This document shows, piece after piece, positions 17,404-27,476 of a stretch of 64,000 nucleotides of DNA. The notes under the pieces were generated by a model, which saw nothing but the letters and a program-made list of their open reading frames with translations, ran no database searches and was not told the origin of the DNA. Positions within the stretch are counted from its first letter, which is position 1. Every line of letters starts with the position of its first letter. The DNA is from Opitutaceae bacterium (lineage in GTDB: Bacteria; Verrucomicrobiota; Verrucomicrobiia; Opitutales; Opitutaceae). The translations under genes and the position numbers were made by a program. The DNA is taken from NCBI GenBank assembly GCA_028284235.1, contig JANQSC010000027.1:1-64000 (forward strand), in the 5' to 3' direction.

Positions 17404-19056
17404 TCACGGATAGACATAAGGGTAAAGATTGACTCGCATCGCCCAGGATAGCCAATCGGCCCTGAGCTTTTCAGCGATCTCGGGGTGGACCGCGACGAGG
17501 TTCTCAGTTTCGCACCGATCCTCGTTTATATTGTAGAGCTCCCAAGTCCGATTGTTGTACCGGGAATTGCCTCGAACGAGCTTCCAAGGACCTTGGCGAA
17601 CGGCGCTCGATTCAAAGTGGTCGAAATACAAGGTTCGGTTCGCCAAACGACCCCTGTTTTCGAACAGCGCGACCCAGCTCAGCCCTTCTTCGGGCGCAAT
17701 TGGGAATCCGTTGAATTCCGCGGGATAGTTCGCTCCTGAAACTTCGCGAATGGTGGGCATGAAGTCGATCAAGTGAACCGGATCCCTGACCCAGCGATCG
17801 GGTTTTTGGATACCGTTTGGCCAGTGAGCGATCAAAGGACTGCAATTGCCGCCTTCGTGATTGAAATGCTTATACATGCGAAGAGGAGTGTTGCTCAAAC
17901 AAGACCATGCGCTCCCTACAGAGTGATAGGTGCCCGGTCCGCCCACTTCGTTGAGCGTCTCCGCTTCATGAACGATGTTGATTCCTCTGCGACTGGCGCC
18001 GTCGAAACCGTAAGGACCCCATTCGTAGCACGCTCCATTGTCGCTGGTTACGAGTATCAAGGTGTTTTCCAAATCGCCATTCTCTTCGAGCGCTTCGACG
18101 ATTCGGCCAACGCCGATATCTACATGCTCGATCATCGCCGCGAACGTCGCCATGCGATAGGCGAGGTCCACTTGTCGATCCTTCTCCAGACTGTCCCAAG
18201 TAGGATTGACCTGCCCCGCATAGTGGTTGGCAACTTCAGGCTTGTCCTCCGGAACCTGAGAAAGCCCCGTAAAGGACCAGGAGTCGTCCGCGAGGCCGAT
18301 TGCCATTTGCCGCTCGTATCTTTTCTCTCGGAGCGTGTCCCAACCCCTAAGGTAAGTGGCCACATACTTGTCTCGAGTCGAGGCCGGGGCGTGCAACGGG
18401 AAATGGGGCGACGAATGAGCGAGGTACAGGAAAAATGGCCGTCCCGAACTCTGCCCTTGGCGAACGAACTCGACCGCATAGTCGCTAAACGCGTCCGTCG
18501 CGTAAAAATCCTCTCTGTCATACTCGATTTCGAGAGCGCGGCCTTCGGGTAGGCGAATGTTTTTTGCAGGATCCCACTGGTCGGCCGCATAGCCGCGGAC
18601 GTAACCATAGTACTCGTCAAATCCTCGGTCGGTCGGCAGTTCCTGATGTCCCACATGCCATTTCCCGACTCCGTAGGTCGCATAACCCGCTGCTCGCAAT
18701 ACCTCGCCGAGAGTCACGCACGTTTTATTGAGACGCCCAAGATACGCAGGACCTCTTTCTTCGGTCCGGTCTCTACCCGTGAAGTTTGCAATGCCGGTTT
18801 GGTGCGAATAAAGCCCCGTCAATAAACTAGCCCGTGAGGGGCAACAACGCGCGGAATTGTAGCTTTGCGTGAACCTGAGCCCCCCTTTCGCGAGAGCGTC
18901 CATATGAGGCGTTTCGATTTCTCCTCCGAAGCTTCCAAGGTCGGAATACCCCATGTCATCCAGGAGAATAATCACCACGTTGGGCGGCGCGGCGACAAGG
19001 TTTAGACCGGCGAGAAGCGACAAATGAAAAAGTCCTACAGCTACGAGTCGTTTCAT
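17404..19056 (-). CDS. secreted arylsulfatase (formylglycine type)
   Basis: 550 residues. Signal peptide MKRLVAVGLFHLSLLAGLNLVAA, then NVVIILLDDMGYSDLGSFGGEI (metal-binding Asp-Asp), sulfatase signature CCPSR with Cys71 as the formylglycine site, followed by ASLLTGLYSHQTG and the second motif GVGKWHVG. It belongs to the arylsulfatase A-like group and has the full catalytic core plus a C-terminal subdomain (FDHFESSAVRQGPWKLV). It is first in a two-gene sulfatase unit. Marine Verrucomicrobiota use many such enzymes to degrade sulfated algal polysaccharides such as fucoidan; the exact substrate here is unknown. Confidence 0.94.
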   Translation of the reverse strand: MKRLVAVGLFHLSLLAGLNLVAAPPNVVIILLDDMGYSDLGSFGGEIETPHMDALAKGGLRFTQSYNSARCCPSRASLLTGLYSHQTGIANFTGRDRTEERGPAYLGRLNKTCVTLGEVLRAAGYATYGVGKWHVGHQELPTDRGFDEYYGYVRGYAADQWDPAKNIRLPEGRALEIEYDREDFYATDAFSDYAVEFVRQGQSSGRPFFLYLAHSSPHFPLHAPASTRDKYVATYLRGWDTLREKRYERQMAIGLADDSWSFTGLSQVPEDKPEVANHYAGQVNPTWDSLEKDRQVDLAYRMATFAAMIEHVDIGVGRIVEALEENGDLENTLILVTSDNGACYEWGPYGFDGASRRGINIVHEAETLNEVGGPGTYHSVGSAWSCLSNTPLRMYKHFNHEGGNCSPLIAHWPNGIQKPDRWVRDPVHLIDFMPTIREVSGANYPAEFNGFPIAPEEGLSWVALFENRGRLANRTLYFDHFESSAVRQGPWKLVRGNSRYNNRTWELYNINEDRCETENLVAVHPEIAEKLRADWLSWAMRVNLYPYVYP

Positions 19057-19350
19057 GAAAAAATGTGGCTAACTCCTCAACTTAGCCCGATCTCGATGAG
19101 GATTTCTCTAGGGGCTCCATGGATTTTTGCGATCGCCTGACTAAGACAAGGGGCAGCCAGATTCGAATTTCACTGTCGCAAGCCCGCTGGGAGTTGGCAA
19201 GCCCGGGGACCGACAGGGATTCCGATCGGCCCGCCCATTCTCCCCGATCCCGCTCCCTAGACTCTATGCGATTTTTGTTTTCTATAAACCACTCTAGTTC
19301 AATTACTTAAAACAAAGTAATCCCCATCTCCAAACTTTTCTTCCGACTTT
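19057..19350. other. non-coding stretch upstream of the sulfatase operon
   Basis: About 290 bp with no credible gene. Composition changes from GC-rich near the sulfatase start to AT-rich from about 19260. The sulfatase promoter should lie here on the minus strand, but I see no convincing -35/-10 pair. Confidence 0.4.
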
Positions 19351-19380
19351 TTGAACGTATTGGGACCCGGACCGTCTACC
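19351..19380 (+). promoter_or_regulatory. promoter-like element of candidate sRNA 1
   Basis: TTGAAC (19351-19356), 17-bp spacer, GTCTACC (19374-19380). The same two boxes at the same spacing stand before the second candidate RNA although the spacers differ. Confidence 0.5.
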
Positions 19381-19384
19381 TCAA

Positions 19385-19470
19385 TAACAATTTTATAGGG
19401 TATTGTTCATATTTCGTATCTAGTTTGTAGTTTGATAAGTTGAAAAAGCGCCGCTTAGCGGCGCTTTTTT
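19385..19470 (+). ncRNA. candidate small RNA 1 of a tandem pair
   Basis: About 85 bases expected from the promoter-like element to a strong terminator. The 3' half holds GTTTGTAGTTTGATAAGTT (19423-19441), shared exactly with the second copy, then a hairpin AAAAAGCGCCG-CTTAG-CGGCGCTTTTTT. No open reading frame of note. The 5' part (AT-rich, 19385-19420) differs from copy 2. Conserved single-stranded segment plus terminator is the usual layout of a base-pairing sRNA; target unknown. Confidence 0.6.
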
Positions 19471-19543
19471 GTATCCCCACCTCCCCTAAAAACACGCGTT
19501 TTCGGGGGATTTTTCACTTTTCGGCCAAAAAGATGAATTTTCT

Positions 19544-19573
19544 TTGAACGTTTTCCCCCCGACTGCGCCTACC
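19544..19573 (+). promoter_or_regulatory. promoter-like element of candidate sRNA 2
   Basis: TTGAAC (19544-19549), 17-bp spacer, GCCTACC (19567-19573). It matches the element of copy 1 in both boxes and in spacing, with a different spacer sequence. Confidence 0.5.
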
Positions 19574-19577
19574 CAAA

Positions 19578-19662
19578 GTGGATGAGGAAGTTGTAGTTTT
19601 TCTAAATTCTGGTTTGTAGTTTGATAAGTTAGAAAGGGTCCCGCTTAGCGGGGCCCTTTCGT
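19578..19662 (+). ncRNA. candidate small RNA 2 of a tandem pair
   Basis: About 85 bases, ending in a hairpin with stem AAAGGGTCCCG paired to CGGGGCCCTTT around the same CTTAG loop as copy 1, followed by a T-run. The stem bases differ from copy 1 on both sides yet keep pairing. GTTTGTAGTTTGATAAGTT (19612-19630) is identical to copy 1. It ends about 80 bp before rsmE, so it is separate from that gene. Confidence 0.6.
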
Positions 19663-19743
19663 TTTTCCAAAATCGACCCGTGAGCCCGTCCTCCGGGCGC
19701 GTTTCAAATTGCCCCTCGCCCCCCAGCCTCCAATGTCGATCCC

Positions 19744-20487
19744 ATGCCCGACTTGAGGAGCTACCACCCGAATCTCTCCCCCGACCAACCCGAGATCGCG
19801 CTCTCCAGCGAGGAGTCCCAACACTTGGTGGCCGCCAATCGCGGGCGGAACGGCGACCCGGTGACCGTCTTCGACGGCGAAGGGCGCGAATGGGAATGCG
19901 ATCTCGTCGAGGCCGACAAACGCTCCGCTCGACTGCTAGGGCGCTCGTTCACTCAACATTCGCCCCCTAATTCCACCATCGCTCTCGCCCAAGCGATTCC
20001 CAAGGGGAAAGGCCTCGAGGCGATCGTTCGCAAAGCGACCGAATTGGGAATCCAAAGCGTCTACCCCCTCGTCACCAACCACACGGAGATGAAAATCAAG
20101 GCGGATCGCGCAGAGACAAAATCCGAAAAATGGAAAACCGCGGCGATCGAGGGCGCCAAACAAAGCGGAAACCCGTTCATCCCAAAAATCCATGCCGCCC
20201 GCGGACTTGAACAGCTGATCGAGGAAACTGCCGACTCGTTCGCCATCCAACTGGTCGCGTCGCTGCAACCCAACAGTCTCTCGACAAAACAAGCCCTCGG
20301 CTCACGCGCCCCCGCGGACTCTCCGTCCGCCTTGATTCTAATCGGGCCCGAAGGCGATTTTTCCGATCGCGAATACGCCGCCATCGCCGCCGCTCGCTTC
20401 CAGCCCATCACTCTCGGACCCCACGTACTCAAGTGCGAAACCGCTGCGGTTGCCGCCTTGAGCATTCTGCGACACGAGCTCGGATAA
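19744..20487 (+). CDS. rsmE: 16S rRNA m3U1498 methyltransferase
   Basis: 247 residues, RsmE length. An N-terminal PUA-like domain (about 1-70, with HLVAANRGRNGDPVTVFDGEGREW) precedes a SPOUT methyltransferase domain ending in the knot motif LIGPEGDFSDREYAAI and LGPHVLKCETAAVAAL. QAIPKGKGLEAIVRKATELGI is the family's substrate-loop segment. It methylates N3 of U1498 of 16S rRNA using SAM. It is convergent with the next gene; only 3 bp separate the stops. Confidence 0.93.
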   Translation: MPDLRSYHPNLSPDQPEIALSSEESQHLVAANRGRNGDPVTVFDGEGREWECDLVEADKRSARLLGRSFTQHSPPNSTIALAQAIPKGKGLEAIVRKATELGIQSVYPLVTNHTEMKIKADRAETKSEKWKTAAIEGAKQSGNPFIPKIHAARGLEQLIEETADSFAIQLVASLQPNSLSTKQALGSRAPADSPSALILIGPEGDFSDREYAAIAAARFQPITLGPHVLKCETAAVAALSILRHELG

Positions 20488-20490
20488 GCG

Positions 20491-22080
20491 TTACCAGGTC
20501 ATCAAGCCACCCGCGTAGGTGAACCCCGCCCCGACAGAACAGAAAATGATCTTGTCGCCCGCTTCGAAAATCCCTTCTTCCGCCGCCCAGCCCAAGGCCA
20601 TCGAAACCGATGCCGCCGACGTGTTGCCGTACTTGCCTACGGTCACGATGAACTTTTCGTAGGAGATTCCCACGCGTTTGCTCACGGCTTTGAGGATGCG
20701 GGCATTCGCTTGATGCGGCACAATCCAGGAAACGTCTTCTTCGGAAAGCCCGTGACGTTTCATGGCGCTCTCGATAATATCGGAAAACGCCAGTACCGCT
20801 CGTTTGAATACAACCCCGCCGTCGAGCTGTATGTAGAACGAGTCGAGACTGTCGCCCGGCTGCGGAATCGGGTTCATCGCCCCGCCGCCCGTGCGGCAAA
20901 TCGCCTGCGTGAAGCGCGAATCGCCGCTGAGCTCGTGCCGATAGAAGCGGTGGCCGCCTTCCTGCGGGGTCATCACGGCCGCGCCGGCGCCGTCGCCAAA
21001 CAAAAACGCCGTTTCATGGTCTTTCGAATTGGTAATCTTCGACAGAATCTCCGCGGTCACGACGAGCGCGTTCTTCGCCGTTCCCCCGGCGATGAAGGAG
21101 CGTCCCACTTCCAACGCGTACAGCCAGCCGGAGCACGCCGCGTTCAAATCGAATGCCAAAGCCTGCCCGATCCCCAGTTCTTTCGCCAAAGCGCTCGCGG
21201 CGCCCGGAACCGGCTGGTCGGGCAACAAGGTGGCCACGATAACCGCGTCGATGTCGTCCACGGACATTCCCGCCATTTCCAGGGCTTTACGGGTCGCCTC
21301 GGTCGCGAGGCTCGTCGCCGACTCGCCCTCGCTGATCACGTAACGCTGCTTGATTCCAGTAACTTTCTCGATCTCCGCCGCCGTCTTGCCCGGAAACTCC
21401 TTTAGAATCTCTTCGTTGGACCGAGCGTTCTTCGGAACCGCGTAGCCAATTCCTGCGACACGCACCGTTTGCGACTCCGGCGACGAAGCCGATGCCACCT
21501 GCGGCGCCGGCGAGTCGCTCGTTTCCGCAGCGCCTTTATATTGATCGAGATCGTCCGCAGTCACTCGCCCTCCAGGGCCCGTTCCAGCGATGTCCGTGAT
21601 CGAATCCGGATCCAATCCACGCTCCTTCGCCAACTTCCGAGCCTTGGGCGTCCAGCGAGGACCGCCGCTCGCCGCAGGAGTCGCGCACGGAGCGACTGCA
21701 GCCGGCTCGGCGACCGGAGCGACCTCCGTCAAAGGCGCCACCACCGGCGCGGCTGCCGCGGTTGGGCTCGACTCTGGCTTCGCCGCAGATTCACCTCCGT
21801 CCCCGTCGACTTCCAAATGGCGCATCGACTCGTCCTCCGTCTCCATACGGAAGAAAGGCACCCCAACGTCCAGAATGTCGCCCGCACGGCAGAGAAAGCT
21901 CTTTATCGTCCCGGCGCAGGGCGCCTCGAAATCGAAAATCGACTTGTCGCTCTCCAGCTCCGCGAGTTTCTCGCCTTTCTCAACCGACTGGCCCGTCTCG
22001 CAAATCAAGTCGATCAGCGTGATCTCGTTCACAGTCGCGCCCATCGAAGGAATCGGCACTTCTATTAGCAGCTTAGACAT
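20491..22080 (-). CDS. lipoyl domain + E1/E3-binding domain + ketoacyl-ACP synthase III fusion
   Basis: 529 residues. Residues 1-82 form a lipoyl domain with the modified Lys46 in ESDKSIFDFEAP. An Ala/Pro-rich linker (about 95-138) leads to a peripheral subunit-binding domain (141-181: TPKARKLAKERGLDPDSITDIAGTGPGGRVTADDL pattern), both as in dihydrolipoyl acyltransferase E2. Instead of the E2 catalytic domain, residues 206-529 are a complete KAS III (FabH): Cys316 in AACSGW, His456 in PHQAN, Asn486 in YGNTS, plus GDGAGA and the C-terminal GAGFTYAG. KAS III starts fatty acid synthesis by condensing an acyl starter with malonyl-ACP. The fusion suggests that acyl groups made by a 2-oxoacid dehydrogenase pass from the lipoyl arm to the synthase. 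It lies 57 bp after pyrG in the same direction. Confidence 0.93.
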   Translation of the reverse strand: MSKLLIEVPIPSMGATVNEITLIDLICETGQSVEKGEKLAELESDKSIFDFEAPCAGTIKSFLCRAGDILDVGVPFFRMETEDESMRHLEVDGDGGESAAKPESSPTAAAAPVVAPLTEVAPVAEPAAVAPCATPAASGGPRWTPKARKLAKERGLDPDSITDIAGTGPGGRVTADDLDQYKGAAETSDSPAPQVASASSPESQTVRVAGIGYAVPKNARSNEEILKEFPGKTAAEIEKVTGIKQRYVISEGESATSLATEATRKALEMAGMSVDDIDAVIVATLLPDQPVPGAASALAKELGIGQALAFDLNAACSGWLYALEVGRSFIAGGTAKNALVVTAEILSKITNSKDHETAFLFGDGAGAAVMTPQEGGHRFYRHELSGDSRFTQAICRTGGGAMNPIPQPGDSLDSFYIQLDGGVVFKRAVLAFSDIIESAMKRHGLSEEDVSWIVPHQANARILKAVSKRVGISYEKFIVTVGKYGNTSAASVSMALGWAAEEGIFEAGDKIIFCSVGAGFTYAGGLMTW

Positions 22081-22137
22081 GGTGAATCTTCGTTTTGAAC
22101 CTTCGGCCCAAGCTTACAAGGAATTAATCGGCGACTT

Positions 22138-23793
<1,656 letters not shown>

Positions 23794-23835
23794 CTAGGGA
23801 GTTCCCAAAAACAGAAATCTCTAGGCTCAGAAGTC

Positions 23836-23864
23836 TGTAGGGCCGGCGCTTGCGCCGTGCCGCG
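23836..23864. repeat. single palindromic repeat arm (family R1, copy B)
   Basis: TGTAGGGCCGGCGCTTGCGC and nine following bases match the left arm of copy A exactly; no inverted partner arm follows within 100 bp. It lies between pyrG and the small membrane protein gene. Confidence 0.8.
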
Positions 23865-23912
23865 TGAGCTAGATCACAACTCCTGTCATACAGCGCTGTG
23901 CGAATAAACTCC

Positions 23913-24110
23913 CTACGCTAAAAACAAGGTCCACGCTGCAAACGCCACCAACGCGATCAACAACGCCGTCACCACTAAAACGATACCGAACTTCACGATT
24001 CGCCACAACGCGTACAGAGCCCCCGCCCCCACCACCACCAGGCAGACGGTCACCAGCCAGGGCGGGTACTGGGCCAGCAATTCGCGGGCTTCATTTATCC
24101 ATTCGGTCAT
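23913..24110 (-). CDS. small two-helix membrane protein
   Basis: 65 residues, MTEWINEARELLAQYPPWL followed by two hydrophobic helices (about 18-37 and 42-64) that end at the C terminus. The longer frame, open to 24515, is antisense to the kinase gene and is a shadow; the ATG at 24110 starts the membrane-protein-like part. Family not recognised. It is divergent from the kinase gene, with 123 bp between starts. Confidence 0.55.
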   Translation of the reverse strand: MTEWINEARELLAQYPPWLVTVCLVVVGAGALYALWRIVKFGIVLVVTALLIALVAFAAWTLFLA

Positions 24111-24233
24111 TGCCAGCGACACTAGGCCAGACGCGATCTCGCCTTCAACCCCGAATTTTTGTTTGCGCGACACAATCCAGACTATTTCGTCGGAGCCCAA
24201 GCCTCTCCAGGCCAGCAACAGGAAACTATTTAA

Positions 24234-25232
24234 ATGAGCGAACAGTACCACATCTACGGCATGGGCAACGCCCTCGTCGACATCGTCACCGAAGTAACCG
24301 ACCAATTCGTCGCCGACCACGCCATCGAGAAAGGCATCATGACCCTCGTCGACGAAGAACGCCAGCGAACCCTCGTCGACGCCATCCACCTGCCCAGCGC
24401 CGATCGCCAATGCGGCGGGTCCGCCGCCAATACAATCATTGGCGCCGCCCAGTTCGGAGCGCAGTGCTTCTACTCCTGCAAAGTCGCTAACGACGAAATG
24501 GGCGACTTCTACCACGACGACCTCACCGCCAACGGCGTCTCCACCAATCTCTCACCCGGCGCCCACGAGGACGGGATCACCGGGAAATGCCTCGTCATGA
24601 CCACCCCCGACGCCGAGCGAACCATGAACACCTTCCTCGGCATCACCGCCGAATACTCGGTTAAAGAAATCGACGAAACCGCCCTCAAAAATTCCCAGTA
24701 CCTCTACATCGAAGGCTACCTCGTCACCGGCGACGCCAGCCGCGAAGCCATGATCGGCGCCAAAGAGCTCGCCGAAGCCAACAGCGTAAGAACCGCCCTC
24801 ACCTTCTCAGACCCCAGCATGGTCAAGTACTTCCGAGACCAAATGGCCGAAGTCGTCGGCGACGGAATCGACCTCCTCTTCTGCAACGAAGAAGAAGCCC
24901 TCCTCTACACCGGCGCCGACAGCCTCGCCGCCGCCGTAGAGTCCCTCAAGTCCGCCGCCAGAACCTTTGTCGTCACCCTCGGGCCCAAAGGGGCACTCGT
25001 CTTCGACGGCAACGCCGAAATCGAAATCGACCCCTTCGAAGCGACCGCCATCGACACCAACGGGGCGGGCGACCTCTTCGCCGGCGCCTTCCTTTACGGC
25101 GTCACCAACGGGAAAAGCTTCGCCGAAGCCGGCGCCCTCGCCAGCCTCGCCTCGTCGCGCGTTGTCTCGAAATTCGGACCCCGTCTCGCCGCCGACGACG
25201 CCCGGGCCCTCCACGCCCAAATATTCGGCTAA
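24234..25232 (+). CDS. PfkB-family sugar/nucleoside kinase, adenosine kinase-like
   Basis: 332 residues, ribokinase fold. PfkB signature 1 is in CGGSAANTIIGAAQFG (about 62-77) and signature 2 in DTNGAGDLFAGAFLYG with catalytic Asp280. The N-terminal YGMGNALVDIVTEV and the SAANTI region are those of the adenosine kinase-like group widespread in bacteria, which phosphorylates adenosine or a related nucleoside or sugar. Purine salvage is the likely role; substrate is not provable by eye. The next gene starts 31 bp downstream in the same direction. Confidence 0.88.
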   Translation: MSEQYHIYGMGNALVDIVTEVTDQFVADHAIEKGIMTLVDEERQRTLVDAIHLPSADRQCGGSAANTIIGAAQFGAQCFYSCKVANDEMGDFYHDDLTANGVSTNLSPGAHEDGITGKCLVMTTPDAERTMNTFLGITAEYSVKEIDETALKNSQYLYIEGYLVTGDASREAMIGAKELAEANSVRTALTFSDPSMVKYFRDQMAEVVGDGIDLLFCNEEEALLYTGADSLAAAVESLKSAARTFVVTLGPKGALVFDGNAEIEIDPFEATAIDTNGAGDLFAGAFLYGVTNGKSFAEAGALASLASSRVVSKFGPRLAADDARALHAQIFG

Positions 25233-25263
25233 GCCCGAACCCAGCTCCCACTCCCCCACCCGC

Positions 25264-26496
25264 ATGGCCTCCGACTCCATTCGAATCGCCGTCATCGGGG
25301 GAGGAGCCGCCGGCTTTTTCGCAGCGATATCCGCGGCCGAAGTGAATCCCGACGCCCGCATCACTGTATTTGAAAAATCGGGACGATTCCTTTCCAAAGT
25401 CAAAATTTCCGGCGGCGGACGTTGCAACGTCACCCACGCCTGCTTCGATCCAAGAGAACTCGTCACCCGCTACCCGCGCGGCTCGAAAGAACTCCTCGGC
25501 CCCTTCTACCAATGGCAGCCCAGCGACATGGTCGCGTGGCTCGAACACCGCGGAGTAACGCTCAAGACTGAAAGCGACGGACGCATGTTCCCCATCACCG
25601 ATTCGTCCCAAACGATCATCGACTGCCTCGAAGTCGCCGCCCTCGAACATCGAGTGTCCCTTCGGTCCCGCGTCGGCGTCGAACGCATCCAATGTTCGGA
25701 TACTGATACTTTCACTCTCGAAACCGTCGACGGCGAAACCCTCCACGCCGACCGCGTCGTCATCGCCACCGGCGGAGGCAAGCAAGGCTCCGGGCACTCC
25801 CTCGCCCAATCGCTCGGCCACACCATCACGCCGACCGCGCCGTCGCTCTTCACCTTCCATATCGACGACGAGCGCATCAACGGCCTCCAAGGTCTATCCG
25901 TGCCCAACGCCCACGTATCATCGCCAGAAGCGAACCTCTCCCAGACCGGCCCGGTACTCATCACTCACTGGGGGCTCAGCGGACCCGCCATCCTCAAGCT
26001 GTCCGCGTGGGGAGCTCGCGCATTCGCCCAGCTCGACTACACCTTCGAACTCGTGGTCAACTGGACCGGCGCCCTGCGACGCGAGCAAGCCATCGAACAA
26101 CTGGCCCGCAGCAAGCGCCAACACGGCGCGAAACAAGTCGGCTCCCACTCTCCGCTCGGACTTCCCAAACGACTGTGGGAGCGCTTTTTGCAACTCTCGG
26201 AGATACCCGCTCGCACGCAATACTCCCAAGTATCGAACGCCCAGCTCGACAGGCTCGCTAACCAGGCGACCGAAAGCCGATTCCAAGTGGCCGGGAAAAG
26301 CATGAACAAAGAGGAATTCGTCACCTGCGGCGGAGTCGCCCTCGACGAAGTCGACTTCAAACGAATGGAGAGCAAACGCGTCCCCAACCTCTTCTTCGCC
26401 GGCGAAACGCTCGACATCGACGGCGTCACCGGCGGATTCAATTTCCAAGCCGCCTGGACCACCGGCCACATCGCCGGAACCTCAGCAGCGATATAA
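25264..26496 (+). CDS. HI0933/BaiN-family FAD-dependent oxidoreductase
   Basis: 410 residues. The N terminus IRIAVIGGGAAGFFAAISAAE is a Rossmann FAD-binding GxGxxG motif, followed by the family hallmark FEKSGRFLSKVKISGGGRCNVTH. Later VIATGGG and the C-terminal GVTGGFNFQAAWTTGHIAG complete the HI0933 (YhiN/BaiN) pattern. Members are flavoproteins of poorly defined reaction; BaiN was reported in bile-acid metabolism, and that function should not be assumed here. The frame is open upstream into the kinase gene, but the motif fixes the ATG at 25264. Confidence 0.9.
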   Translation: MASDSIRIAVIGGGAAGFFAAISAAEVNPDARITVFEKSGRFLSKVKISGGGRCNVTHACFDPRELVTRYPRGSKELLGPFYQWQPSDMVAWLEHRGVTLKTESDGRMFPITDSSQTIIDCLEVAALEHRVSLRSRVGVERIQCSDTDTFTLETVDGETLHADRVVIATGGGKQGSGHSLAQSLGHTITPTAPSLFTFHIDDERINGLQGLSVPNAHVSSPEANLSQTGPVLITHWGLSGPAILKLSAWGARAFAQLDYTFELVVNWTGALRREQAIEQLARSKRQHGAKQVGSHSPLGLPKRLWERFLQLSEIPARTQYSQVSNAQLDRLANQATESRFQVAGKSMNKEEFVTCGGVALDEVDFKRMESKRVPNLFFAGETLDIDGVTGGFNFQAAWTTGHIAGTSAAI

Positions 26497-26672
26497 GAAA
26501 CAAGGTGGAACGCGACGTCCCGGCGCGTTTGTTCATCATGAGCGAGAATAGAACTCGAAAAAGCGGAAACTGGACATCGCTTCGCTTGATCCGCTCCCTT
26601 CGGTCGCGGCCAGGATTTCTCCCTGCGGGAGAGGCAGGTTCGTCCAGAATGCAACAATCCCAATTGTAAAAT

Positions 26673-26753
26673 CGTAGGGCTGGCGCTTGCGCCACGCCGC
26701 GACTTACAGAATGAGATCTTCATACGCGGCGCAGCGCAAGCGCTGGCTCTACA
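26673..26753. repeat. paired palindromic repeat (family R1, copy C)
   Basis: Arms at 26673-26701 and 26725-26753 are inverted to each other. The right arm, read on the minus strand, has inner stem AGC-GCTTGC-GCT where other copies have GGC/GCC or TTC/GAA, so pairing is kept with different bases. The rest of the 340-bp gap (26497-26835) holds no gene. Confidence 0.82.
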
Positions 26754-26835
26754 GGATTGCGGCGCAGCGCACAGTGGGGGCGATGTCAAAAACACTATTG
26801 CTCCTACGGCTACTTCATGAAATTCTATTCAGGAT

Positions 26836-27378
26836 ATGAAGCTGATTCACAAAACCACCCTTTCCCTCCTGGCAGCGTCCGCCCTCCTTTTCTCCGGCTG
26901 TTCCGATTCCTCCGACAGCGAATCCGTCGCCGCCGCGCCCGCGCCCGAGAAAGCAACCAAAGACGACCTCGCCAGCGGCCTGGCGAACGTGCAAAAGAAG
27001 GCCGACGACCAAGCAGCGAAGCTCAAGTCCGAAGTCAGCGCCGCCCTCGCCAAGCAGCGCGAAGAGCTTCTCTCCGAGCTCAATGCCAATACGAGCAATC
27101 TCACCAGCCAGATGACCGGGCTGAAAAAACAGTACGACGACCTCAAAGGCAAACTGCCGGACGAAGTACTGAAAGTCGTGAAAGAGCAAATCCCCGACCT
27201 CGAGGCGAGCATCGCCAAGATCAAAGACATGGTCGCCAAGTTCGACCCGAAATCCGTCGAGGAAATCGCCGCCTTCAAAACGAAGTACCAAAAAGAGTAC
27301 GACATCGCCATGGACCTCATCAAAAAGGCCTCCACCCTACTAGAGAGCTCCGGCGTCAAAGTCCCCAAACTGTTCTAG
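26836..27378 (+). CDS. coiled-coil lipoprotein of unknown function
   Basis: 180 residues. Signal peptide with lipobox LFSGC (Cys near position 22) followed by an Ala/Pro/Ser linker. The body (about 38-170) is highly charged with heptad-like spacing, for example QKKADDQAAKLKSEVSAALAKQREELLSELNA, and is predicted to be almost wholly coiled coil. Such Braun-lipoprotein-like or spacer lipoproteins often tether the outer membrane or span the periplasm. No family name can be given. A perfect terminator follows 28 bp after the stop, so it is probably a single-gene unit. Confidence 0.72.
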   Translation: MKLIHKTTLSLLAASALLFSGCSDSSDSESVAAAPAPEKATKDDLASGLANVQKKADDQAAKLKSEVSAALAKQREELLSELNANTSNLTSQMTGLKKQYDDLKGKLPDEVLKVVKEQIPDLEASIAKIKDMVAKFDPKSVEEIAAFKTKYQKEYDIAMDLIKKASTLLESSGVKVPKLF

Positions 27379-27405
27379 GAACGCCCATCTCCCTCATTTT
27401 TTCCG

Positions 27406-27438
27406 AAAAACGGAGCCTCCATCAGGGCTCCGTTTTTT
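27406..27438 (+). terminator. rho-independent terminator
   Basis: A 12-bp stem AAAAACGGAGCC / GGCTCCGTTTTT with an 8-base loop and a T-run follows the coiled-coil lipoprotein gene; the A-run on the left side allows weak function on the other strand too. Confidence 0.92.
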
Positions 27439-27476
27439 ATTGCCAACTCGCGCCGTCCCAATCGACTTCATAGGCC

